From Bauldia sp. (GTDB lineage Bacteria; Pseudomonadota; Alphaproteobacteria; Rhizobiales; Kaistiaceae), in assembly GCA_020442095.1 (NCBI GenBank), contig JAGRKY010000742.1:1-8228 (forward strand): a stretch of DNA of 8,228 nucleotides, given 5' to 3'. Both the position numbers and the translations under genes were made by a program. The notes under the pieces were generated by a model. It was not told where the DNA came from, did no database searches, and saw only the letters and a list, made by a program, of their open reading frames with translations. Position 1 is the first letter of the stretch. Each line of letters begins with the position of its first letter. Below are positions 1 through 5,397 of this stretch, in pieces.

Positions 1-124
1 GGCCTTCAAAGTCGACACCCATATGCCCGGGCTGCGGGATCGCCCGGTTCCAGTTCCAATGGTAGTCGAGCGCGGCAGAGCCCGCGCTCTCAACAACGCG
101 CGGCGTCAAATCTATGTCGTTCAT
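1..124 (-). CDS. Probable M24-family metallopeptidase / Xaa-Pro dipeptidase-like hydrolase, N-terminal fragment
   Basis: Only the first 41 codons are inside the window; the gene runs off the left edge. The ATG (124-122) is preceded by a strong ribosome binding site, GGAGGT at 138-133 on the minus strand, 8 nt from the start. The fragment starts MNDIDLTPRVVESAG and ends with QPGHMGVDFEG. The H-M-G-V-D-F-E stretch resembles the segment before the first helix in alphaproteobacterial M24 (creatinase/prolidase fold) proteins, which usually continue into a Tyr/Arg-rich 'R..RL.R' segment. The fold normally binds two metals and hydrolyses Xaa-Pro peptides, creatine or similar amides. None of the metal ligands lies in this fragment, so the assignment rests on a short N-terminal motif from memory of the family. 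It is divergent from the fusion regulator at 593-2350 and could be one of its targets. Confidence 0.5.
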   Translation of the reverse strand, partial: MNDIDLTPRVVESAGSAALDYHWNWNRAIPQPGHMGVDFEG

Positions 125-140
125 CTCAGGCGACCTCCGA

Positions 141-156
141 GGGAACACGTGTCCCC
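141..156. promoter_or_regulatory. Inverted repeat between promoter and RBS of the M24-like gene
   Basis: GGGAACACGTGTCCCC is an imperfect 16-bp palindrome with 7 of 8 pairs matching. Its core is the perfect 8-bp palindrome ACACGTGT at 145-152. It sits a few bases upstream of the GGAGGT ribosome binding site of the minus-strand gene, so a protein bound here would block transcription, or the RNA could form a small hairpin. Its role is inferred from position only; there is no second copy in the window. Confidence 0.35.
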
Positions 157-195
157 GTTGTTTTATGTGACTTGAGTTGGTTGATCGTAGTCTGA

Positions 196-210
196 CGCAG
201 TTTCACTGCG
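196..210. promoter_or_regulatory. Perfect 6-bp inverted repeat in the divergent region
   Basis: CGCAGT-TTC-ACTGCG is a perfect inverted repeat with a 3-nt spacer, about 70 bp upstream of the M24-like start codon. Size and position suit an operator near the minus-strand promoter, but the same sequence could form a tight RNA hairpin. No matching copy was seen elsewhere in the window. Confidence 0.3.
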
Positions 211-493
211 CTCGTTTCCATTGTCTATCACGGCGAGGACGGACGACCACGCCTGAGAACCCGCGGACCGGTTCGATATCTGCCGACCTTGGCTGCATTA
301 CTCGGCCATCCACATCACCTCGGCAATGAAAGAGTCGTCCGAATTGGATGTTTGTCCGCCGGGCGATCCGGTTCTCCATGGTTCGAATAAGCGGCACATG
401 CGACCGGGCAATTGTCGACGACGCCGGAGGTGGCGCGGATATGGCTGATAATCCTCAGGTCCGCCGCCAACCGGAACACAGATCACCTCAGCG

Positions 494-512
494 ATTATCC
501 AGACTGGATTAT
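494..512. promoter_or_regulatory. Candidate operator, 19-bp near-perfect palindrome upstream of the fusion regulator
   Basis: ATTATCCAGACTGGATTAT has 8 of 9 base pairs matching around a central A. The core is ATCC-N5-GGAT. The same core recurs at 6616-6628 upstream of the SDR gene, and the left half plus centre (TATCCAG-N-CTG) recurs at 5356-5366 upstream of the CoA-transferase gene. It lies about 80 bp before the preferred start of the winged-helix regulator, as expected for autoregulation. It also argues against the TTG at 512 being the true start. Binding by that regulator is inference. Confidence 0.5.
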
Positions 513-592
513 TGAGCCGCGATCGTGTTGCCGGGGTTGGGGTATCACCTTATGAAGCGCGTTCGTGTCGGGGGCCGGCCATCGCCAGAACA

Positions 593-2350
593 ATGAAAAA
601 GCAAGGCAGGAACGAACAAGGAGAAACGACCGGCGATCCGTCGGTCATGACGAGCGAGGAGATGCTTCGCTTCCTGAATTTTGTCGACCAGATCGACATG
701 GAAGCGGATGTCGGACTCGGGACGTCGAACAGCAATGCCTGTCACCGGATGTCGATCTTCCTGCTTCGCCAGCATCTTGAGGCGAAGCTGGTCACGGTCA
801 CGGCGCTGGCGGCATCGTCCGGGGTGCCTTACGCGACAGCGATGCGGCGGATCGACGACATGCTGGCGGAAGGGCTGTGCATCCGTCGCCCGAAGGGGAA
901 GGGGCGCAAGACCTTTTCCTATCACCCGAGCCCGCAGCTGATCGATTCCTGGTACGACTATGCGCGTCGCGTCAAACGGTTGATCGGCCGGACCTTCGGC
1001 TTCGCCTATGACGGCGAGCATTACGACTATTATTTCGGCGGCTCCTATCTGTCGGCGCGGATCGTCGCGCCGCCGAGCGTCGTCCGTTCCAAGCTGCCGA
1101 TCGCCGGGCAGCTGCGATTGCTCGTCCACGCCGATCCGACCTTCATGGCGATGGAGAATCTCAAGCGGCAGTTCGAGCAATATCTCGGCGCTTCGATGCG
1201 GGTGCGGGCGCTGTCGATCGACCGTTTGCGCGAGGAGGGACTGGAGAATTCCAGGCTTCCGAAGTCGCGCTACGACATCGTCGCCTGCGACCTTCCCTGG
1301 ATCGGCGAGTTCGCGGTCAAGGGCGTGCTGCGCCCTCTCGATGACCTGGTCGCGTCGAGCTCGATCAACGTCGCCGACTTCCATCCGGCGGGCTGGAAGG
1401 GCGCCTTCTACAACGGGCACCCCTATGGCGTTCCGATCCATACGACGCCGGAGCTGCTCTTCTATCGCGAAGACCTGTTCGATGAGGCCGGGGTGACGCC
1501 GCCGGAGACGACCGACGCGCTGCTTGCCGCGGCGAAGGTCCTGCACCAGCCGCTGAAGACCGGTATTCGCGGCATCGCCTGGAACGCGGCGCGCGGGACG
1601 CCGATGGGGCACACCTTCATCATGATCCTGTCGGCTTTCGGACAGCCGGTCCTCAACCTCCGCAAGATCGACAGGGACTTCGACGCAGAGCGGATGGAAG
1701 GCGAGCAGTTCCGTCCGCTGATCGATACCATGGCAGGACGGCGGACCGCGGAATATCTCCGCGAGTTGCTCGAATTCTCGCCGCTCAACATCCTCAGCAT
1801 GGCCTGGTACGAGCGGATCGCCGCCTATAGCCGGGGCGATGTCGCCATGGCTTATGGCTACAACGTGCTCGCATCCTATTTCGAGCTCGACGACAGTTCG
1901 CCGGCCAAGGGCAGGACCGGCATTCTCCCTCATCCGGCCGGTCGCGGCGGGCGCCGGATCGCGCCTGTTGGTGGTTTCGTCCTCGGCATCCCGGCAAATC
2001 TCGCCGAGGACCGCGTCGCCGCCACCTGGGAAGCGGTCCGGTTCCTGACCTCTTCGGAAGCGAGCAAGCTCTATATTCTCAACGGTAGCCGCACGAGCCC
2101 GCGGTTCAGTGTCAGCGCCGACCCGGAAGTCCGCGCACTCTCCCGTTCCATCGCCGTTGTCGATGATTTCGAGCGGGCGGGGCTGGTGCAGTTCTGGCCG
2201 CGTCCGCCGGCGCCTGAGATCGCCGAGATCATCAACATCTGTGGCGAGGAAATGCACGACATGGCGCGCGGCGTGAAGTCGTTGAAGGTGGCCCTCAGCG
2301 ACGCGCAGAACCGCGCCGACCGGCTGATGCGATCGAAGGGCTACTACTGA
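593..2350 (+). CDS. Winged-helix DNA-binding / family-1 solute-binding-protein fusion, probable ligand-sensing transcriptional regulator
   Basis: From the ATG at 593 the product has 585 residues. Residues about 57-112 form a winged helix: a helix-turn-helix around 69-95 (TALAASSGVPYATAMRRID) followed by a basic wing (RRPKGKGRKTFSYHP). Residues about 171-581 are a full MalE-like type II periplasmic-binding-protein fold. Hallmarks are YDIVACDLPW, GHPYGVPIHTTPELLFYRED, RGDVAMAYGYN, GGFVLGIPANL and the C-terminal FLTSSEASKLYILNGSRTSPR. There is no signal peptide, lipobox or membrane segment, so it should stay in the cytoplasm and use the binding-protein fold as a sensor. SgrR of E. coli has a comparable plan (N-terminal DNA-binding plus solute-binding domain), but with a family-5 module. 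The start is uncertain: the frame is open from a TTG at 512. ATGs at 593, 647 and 662 all precede the winged helix, and none has a well-spaced Shine-Dalgarno (AAGGAG at 618-623 is 23 nt before 647). No transporter permease or ATPase gene is adjacent. Its targets are inferred to be the flanking catabolic genes. Confidence 0.8.
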   Translation: MKKQGRNEQGETTGDPSVMTSEEMLRFLNFVDQIDMEADVGLGTSNSNACHRMSIFLLRQHLEAKLVTVTALAASSGVPYATAMRRIDDMLAEGLCIRRPKGKGRKTFSYHPSPQLIDSWYDYARRVKRLIGRTFGFAYDGEHYDYYFGGSYLSARIVAPPSVVRSKLPIAGQLRLLVHADPTFMAMENLKRQFEQYLGASMRVRALSIDRLREEGLENSRLPKSRYDIVACDLPWIGEFAVKGVLRPLDDLVASSSINVADFHPAGWKGAFYNGHPYGVPIHTTPELLFYREDLFDEAGVTPPETTDALLAAAKVLHQPLKTGIRGIAWNAARGTPMGHTFIMILSAFGQPVLNLRKIDRDFDAERMEGEQFRPLIDTMAGRRTAEYLRELLEFSPLNILSMAWYERIAAYSRGDVAMAYGYNVLASYFELDDSSPAKGRTGILPHPAGRGGRRIAPVGGFVLGIPANLAEDRVAATWEAVRFLTSSEASKLYILNGSRTSPRFSVSADPEVRALSRSIAVVDDFERAGLVQFWPRPPAPEIAEIINICGEEMHDMARGVKSLKVALSDAQNRADRLMRSKGYY

Positions 2351-2363
2351 CCGGCGGGGTCAG
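2347..2363. terminator. Small symmetric hairpin at convergent gene ends
   Basis: CTGACC-GGCGG-GGTCAG is a perfect 6-bp inverted repeat with a 5-nt loop. It lies exactly where the plus-strand regulator and the minus-strand Gfo/Idh gene converge. The TGA stop of each gene lies in one arm. There is no T-run on either side, so it is not a classical intrinsic terminator. A weak bidirectional stop or transcript-end stabiliser is possible. Confidence 0.3.
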
Positions 2364-3544
2364 CCGTCGAGGCGGCAGGGAATCCAGCCGCCACCCTCGT
2401 CGTGGGAGCGGGCGGCCGCGGCCATGAACTTCATGCCGCGCGCGCCGTCCTCGACGGTCGGGACGTCGGCGAGGAAATGCGCGTAGGGCAGCCCGAGCTT
2501 GCGGCTCATGACCGCCTTGGCGAAATCGACATAGAGATTGGCGAAGGCGAGGCCGTAGCCTTCCGGGAAGCCGGGCCGGTAGCGGACATTGGATTTCGCC
2601 CGTTCGTCGAGATCGTCATAGCCGCGGGCATAGGTGACGGCCGCATCGGCCATCGGCTTCAGCCACAGATATTCCGGGTCCTCCTGGTTCCAGCGGAGCT
2701 GCCCGGTCTCACCAATGATGATGAAGGAGAAGCCCTGGTCGTTGCCGGCGGCGACATAGCTGCTCCACAGCCGCCCCATCACCCCGTCGGGAAAGCGCAA
2801 TGTTGCATAGACGTTGTCATAGACCTCGCGGCGTTCGGCGAAGGTGGAGAGCTGGGCCGACACGGTATCGGCCTGCAGTCCGGTGAGGTAGCAGGCCATG
2901 TGATAGGCGTGCGAATTCACCTCGCCGAGGATCGACGCCTTGCCCATCGAGGACGCCTTGAAGCGCCAATGGCGCTGGCCGGGATCCTCCGGTTCGAGCG
3001 AGGTTCCGCGGTCGCCCGGGGCGAAAGTGATATCGATCATCCGGACCGCGCCGATGGCGCCCGCCTCGATCATCGCGCGGGCCTGGCGGACCATCGGATA
3101 GCCGACATAGCAGTGGGTCAGGCAGAACAGCCGGTCGTGCTTGCGGACCAGCGACACCAGCTCCTCGGCCTCGGCGAGATCCTTCGTCATCGGCTTTTCG
3201 CAGATGACATCGATGCCGCGTTCGAGGAACGCCCTGGCGACCGGGAAATGGAGCTGCGGCGGCGTCGCGATGACGACGGCGTCGATGCGATCGTCCTCGC
3301 GGGCGGATTCGCGCTCGACCATCTCCTGCCAGTCGGCGTAGGAGCGGTCCGGCGCGATCAGCTCGGTCTCGGCGGAGGCGCGGGCGACGTCCGGCCGCGA
3401 CGACAGGGCACCGGACACCAGGTCGCAGAAGCCGTCGGCACGCAGCGCCAGGATGTGGGTGTCGCCGATGATCGAACCGAGACCGCCGCCGACCATGCCG
3501 AGACGGAGGCGGCGCCCGAACTTCCTGATCAGACTCCTGTCCAT
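2360..3544 (-). CDS. Gfo/Idh/MocA-family NAD(P)-dependent oxidoreductase
   Basis: The product has 394 residues, a normal length for this family. The N-terminal Rossmann domain shows GMVGGGLGS at 16-24. The family signature CEKPMT is at 115-120, with Lys117 expected to take part in hydride-transfer chemistry. The mixed alpha/beta C-terminal domain carries GEVNSHAYHMACYLTG at about 207-222, where His212 and His215 fall in the region supplying catalytic or substrate-contacting residues in relatives. Members oxidise or reduce hydroxyls of sugars, inositols and glycosides, often at C3 of a pyranose. The start follows the GntR stop directly (TAG-ATG), with a G-rich Shine-Dalgarno-like run GGGGGGA just upstream, so translation is probably coupled. 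It is the last gene of the minus-strand unit after the TIM-barrel enzyme and the GntR regulator, which suggests that it and the TIM barrel act on the same compound. The precise substrate is unknown. Confidence 0.88.
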   Translation of the reverse strand: MDRSLIRKFGRRLRLGMVGGGLGSIIGDTHILALRADGFCDLVSGALSSRPDVARASAETELIAPDRSYADWQEMVERESAREDDRIDAVVIATPPQLHFPVARAFLERGIDVICEKPMTKDLAEAEELVSLVRKHDRLFCLTHCYVGYPMVRQARAMIEAGAIGAVRMIDITFAPGDRGTSLEPEDPGQRHWRFKASSMGKASILGEVNSHAYHMACYLTGLQADTVSAQLSTFAERREVYDNVYATLRFPDGVMGRLWSSYVAAGNDQGFSFIIIGETGQLRWNQEDPEYLWLKPMADAAVTYARGYDDLDERAKSNVRYRPGFPEGYGLAFANLYVDFAKAVMSRKLGLPYAHFLADVPTVEDGARGMKFMAAAARSHDEGGGWIPCRLDG

Positions 3545-4213
3545 CTACTTTCCCCCCGTCGGTTCCTGTTTCTGGTGTTCAATGCTTTCGCGCAGCTCTT
3601 CGCCGGCGGTTTCGATATGCTGCGCGAGGGCATGCGCCGCGCCGGCCGGGTCGCGCCTGCGCAGGCTGTCGATGATCTCGCCATGCTCGTGCTGCGATCG
3701 ATCGATGCGGCCGGCGAGCACGATCGGGGTCAGCGGCGGCACGCCATGCCAGAGCCCGCGGATCAGCCGGACGAGCCGCGGCATGCCGCTCGCCTCGTAT
3801 ATCGCCATGTGGAAATCGACATTGAGGTCGGTAAAGGCGCCGATGTCATGGCCGGCGGCGGCCTTGTCGAGATCGGCGAATAGCGCCTCGATCTCGGCGA
3901 GTTGCTCCGCGGTCATCGACTGCACCGCCCGTTCGATGGCGAGGCATTCGAGCCGGTTGCGGATCGCGTAGATCTCCTCGGCGTCCGCCGCGGTGAATTC
4001 GAGCACCGTGTAGCGCCCGACGTCGTCGCCGACGATCAGACCGTCATTCTCCAGCCGCTTCAGCGCGTCGCGGACGGGAATCCGGCTGGTGCCGAGTTCC
4101 TCGGAGAGGGGCGCCTGGGCGAGCCGGGTGCCGCCGGCGATCTCGCCACGCAGGATCCGGTCGCGCAGGAGGTCGTAAACCTGGCCACCGAGGGTTTCGC
4201 GACGGAGCAGCAT
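3545..4213 (-). CDS. GntR-family transcriptional regulator, FCD (FadR) subfamily
   Basis: The product has 222 residues, typical of FCD regulators. The N-terminal winged helix (about 5-70) has the GntR signature: VYDLLRDRILRGEIAGGTRL, then LSEELGTSRIPVRDALKRLENDGLI. The all-helical FCD effector domain (about 75-205) carries the usual metal/ligand residues: Asn131 and His135 (NVDFH), His177 (HEHGEI) and His199 (AQHI). The 22-residue step from His177 to His199 agrees with the known Asp/Asn-His-His-His pattern, so a divalent metal helping to bind a carboxylate effector is likely. FCD regulators are mostly repressors of adjacent catabolic genes. The palindrome CGGTATACCG at 5343-5352, in the divergent promoter region of this unit, fits their GT-N(0-1)-AC type operator. 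The ATG at 4213 has no clear Shine-Dalgarno and sits 5 nt after a GC-rich hairpin. A stop in the same frame upstream, with no alternative start between, fixes this start. Confidence 0.9.
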   Translation of the reverse strand: MLLRRETLGGQVYDLLRDRILRGEIAGGTRLAQAPLSEELGTSRIPVRDALKRLENDGLIVGDDVGRYTVLEFTAADAEEIYAIRNRLECLAIERAVQSMTAEQLAEIEALFADLDKAAAGHDIGAFTDLNVDFHMAIYEASGMPRLVRLIRGLWHGVPPLTPIVLAGRIDRSQHEHGEIIDSLRRRDPAGAAHALAQHIETAGEELRESIEHQKQEPTGGK

Positions 4214-4215
4214 TT

Positions 4216-4272
4216 TCAGGCCCGGACCGGCTGCCGGGCCGGGCGTCGGATGCCGTCAGTCTCCGCGATCAT
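4216..4272 (-). CDS. Possible 18-residue leader peptide upstream of the GntR gene
   Basis: A short frame MIAETDGIRRPARQPVRA ends in TGA two bases before the GntR start codon. A G-rich run followed by AAAC (GGGGGAAACGGAG) stands before its ATG, similar to the run ahead of the Gfo/Idh start. As the GntR gene lacks a visible Shine-Dalgarno and its start is next to a hairpin, translation of this leader could open the hairpin and couple to the regulator. The frame is too short to test by codon statistics, and it may be chance. Confidence 0.2.
   Translation of the reverse strand: MIAETDGIRRPARQPVRA
4219..4240 (-). promoter_or_regulatory. GC-rich hairpin immediately upstream of the GntR start codon
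   Basis: GGCCCGG at 4219-4225 pairs with CCGGGCC at 4234-4240, giving a 7-bp all-GC stem with an 8-nt loop. In the minus-strand transcript it lies between the TIM-barrel stop codon and the GntR ATG and ends 5 nt before that ATG. It could attenuate the downstream genes or restrict ribosome access to the regulator. No U-run follows, so it is a poor intrinsic terminator. Confidence 0.35.
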
Positions 4273-4295
4273 CTCCGTTTCCCCCAATCGATGGG

Positions 4296-5189
4296 TCAAT
4301 CCTGATGCCGGCGCGGGAAATCATGGTCGATGCCGGCGGCATCGAGCACGCGCCGGAAGGCATGCGTCGTGACGTCCGCGATCCGGTCACCGGACATCTG
4401 GTCCTGGACCTGACTGAAGACCTCCGGGCCGATGCGGCGGATCGCGCCTTTCCGTTCGAGGATCTGCAGGAGCCGGGTGACGGGAAAGTCTCCTTCGCCG
4501 GGCTGAACGCGGCGGAAGATGCAATCCTGGAAGAGGCTGATATTGGGATTGATCTTTTCCGCTGCGTCGGCGACCTGGACGGACGAGATCTTGTCGGCCG
4601 GAATTCGCTCGAGGAGTGCGTCGTCCGGCTTGCCGCGCAGGTAGTGATAGAAATCGAAGATCAGGCCGCTATTGGCGCGATCCGCGCCGTCGACGATCGC
4701 CCATGCGGTCTCGAGGTCGCGCAACCCCCACATCGGCACGAATTCGAGGTCGCAGCGGACGCCGACCCCGGCTGCCCGGTCGCACAGCGTAGCGAAGGCC
4801 TCGGTGAGCCGATCGACGTCGACCTCGGCACCGGCAGGGAAGGAACAGATCGCCGACATCGAGGTGATGCGAAGCGTCTCGGCGATCCGCAGAAAGTCAT
4901 CGGTATCGCAGGCCAGGAACGCGAGATAGGTGGGCTCGGTGATGTTGTCGGGCATCCATTCGGGCGCCCATCGGGCGAGCGGATCGAGATGGTCGATCCG
5001 AATGCCTGCGTCGCCCGCCATCGCGATCAGGTCGGCCGTCGAGAGACCCGTCCGCATCGCGTCGAGCCAGTCATAGGGCGACAGGGTCAACACGTCGAAA
5101 CCGGCCTTCGCCGTCACCCTTATCCGCTCGGGGAAGGGGAGGTTGCGGACGTTGCCCGACCACATGATGTATTCGCGCTTCTGAGCCAT
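4296..5189 (-). CDS. Sugar phosphate isomerase/epimerase-like TIM-barrel enzyme (AP_endonuc_2 / xylose-isomerase-like)
   Basis: The product has 297 residues, the usual size for this family. Conserved positions fit a metal-dependent isomerase, epimerase or lyase barrel: Glu149 (CDLEFVP), Asp179 and His182 (FDFYHYLRG), Gln205 in VQVADA, the PGEGDFP loop at 230-236, and Glu256 (GPEVFS). Glu149, Asp179, Gln205 and Glu256 would be the metal shell; Gln205 replaces the His found in many relatives. The start ATG (5189-5187) has AAGGA at 5198-5194, only 4 nt away. Met9 is an alternative. It is the first gene of the minus-strand unit, 82 bp before the GntR gene. Family members act on ketoses, inosose, hydroxypyruvate or 3-keto-glycosides. 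Pairing with a Gfo/Idh dehydrogenase is known from inositol breakdown and from C-glycoside cleavage by oxidation then elimination. The actual substrate is unknown. Confidence 0.85.
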   Translation of the reverse strand: MAQKREYIMWSGNVRNLPFPERIRVTAKAGFDVLTLSPYDWLDAMRTGLSTADLIAMAGDAGIRIDHLDPLARWAPEWMPDNITEPTYLAFLACDTDDFLRIAETLRITSMSAICSFPAGAEVDVDRLTEAFATLCDRAAGVGVRCDLEFVPMWGLRDLETAWAIVDGADRANSGLIFDFYHYLRGKPDDALLERIPADKISSVQVADAAEKINPNISLFQDCIFRRVQPGEGDFPVTRLLQILERKGAIRRIGPEVFSQVQDQMSGDRIADVTTHAFRRVLDAAGIDHDFPRRHQD

Positions 5190-5342
5190 GGATTCCTTTC
5201 AAGACCCGGATGTGCCGAAGACATTCCGATCGGTGCCGGGCGCATGCGCGCGGCCCATCGAAGATGTCGATCGCCGGGCTTTTGACGACGGGTTCCCTGC
5301 GATCGGACGCTATGCTACAAGCCGGATACTGTCAACGGTCGT

Positions 5343-5352
5343 CGGTATACCG
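5343..5352. promoter_or_regulatory. Candidate GntR/FCD operator, CGGTATACCG
   Basis: This perfect 10-bp palindrome has the GTATAC core known from operators of the FadR/FCD branch of GntR regulators. It is flanked by GGATAC (5324-5329) and GTATCC (5355-5360), which are inverted copies of a related half-site. It lies in the shared promoter region, next to the candidate minus-strand -35. The FCD regulator at 3545-4213 is the obvious candidate to bind it. That pairing is inference; no second GTATAC was seen in the window. Confidence 0.5.
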
Positions 5353-5379
5353 TTGTATCCAGCCTGCGTTTCTCGCGCC

Positions 5380-5387
5380 AAGGAGGT
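5380..5387 (+). promoter_or_regulatory. Strong ribosome binding site that sets the CoA-transferase start
   Basis: AAGGAGGT lies 10 nt before the ATG at 5398. The frame is open back to an ATG at 5188, which would add 70 residues with no family similarity, so this site decides the start. Confidence 0.85.
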
Positions 5388-5397
5388 CGGAAAAAGC

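Larger units (their letters stand above)
125..592. other. Divergent intergenic region, no gene found
   Basis: About 470 bp separate the M24-like gene (minus) from the fusion regulator (plus). Short open frames exist here, for example on the minus strand at 203-397 and 298-486. Their translations are Arg/Pro-rich without a recognisable domain and they lack convincing ribosome binding sites, so I do not call them. The stretch carries inverted repeats at 141-156, 196-210 and 494-512 (annotated separately). It also holds a near-match to the 494-512 core, GTCC-GAATT-GGAT at 337-349. The A/T-richer segment around 160-190 is the likeliest place for the promoter of the M24-like gene, but I see no clean -35/-10 pair. 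Confidence 0.5.
5190..5397. promoter_or_regulatory. Divergent promoter/operator region between the TIM-barrel and CoA-transferase genes
   Basis: This 208-bp region must hold promoters for both directions and is less GC-rich than the genes around 5310-5360. On the minus strand a perfect -35-like TTGACA (5335-5330) stands 17 nt from a weak -10-like TAGCGT (5312-5307). This would start the TIM-barrel transcript about 110 nt upstream of its ATG. The plus strand has no clean pair; TATGCT (5311-5316) and TATACC (5346-5351) are possible -10 elements. Candidate operators overlap the -35 (GGATAC at 5324-5329) and follow it. Confidence 0.5.

Noticed and set aside
298..486. Small minus-strand frame in the divergent intergenic region as a hypothetical gene
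   Set aside because: It has low-complexity Arg/Pro/Gly composition, no ribosome binding site, and overlaps another equally unconvincing frame at 203-397.
512..592. TTG at 512 as start of the fusion regulator
   Set aside because: It overlaps the palindrome at 494-512, lacks a Shine-Dalgarno, and adds 27 residues without a recognisable pattern. A later ATG is more likely, although the exact one is unsettled.
545..2257. Long minus-strand open frame (570 codons) opposite the fusion regulator
   Set aside because: Its translation is Arg/Asp/Pro-rich without domains. The plus strand has clear winged-helix and solute-binding motifs, so this is a high-GC shadow frame.
593..2350. Reading this gene as an ordinary secreted ABC-transporter binding protein
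   Set aside because: There is no signal peptide or lipobox, a winged helix precedes the binding fold, and no permease or ATPase gene is adjacent.
2402..3883. Plus-strand open frame (493 codons) spanning the Gfo/Idh and GntR genes
   Set aside because: It crosses the boundary of two well-supported minus-strand genes, has no ribosome binding site and shows typical antisense composition.
5188..5397. N-terminal extension of the CoA-transferase from the ATG at 5188
   Set aside because: The CCATGG at 5186-5191 gives an ATG on both strands, but the plus-strand one has no ribosome binding site. The extra 70 residues have no family similarity, and AAGGAGGT directly precedes the ATG at 5398.
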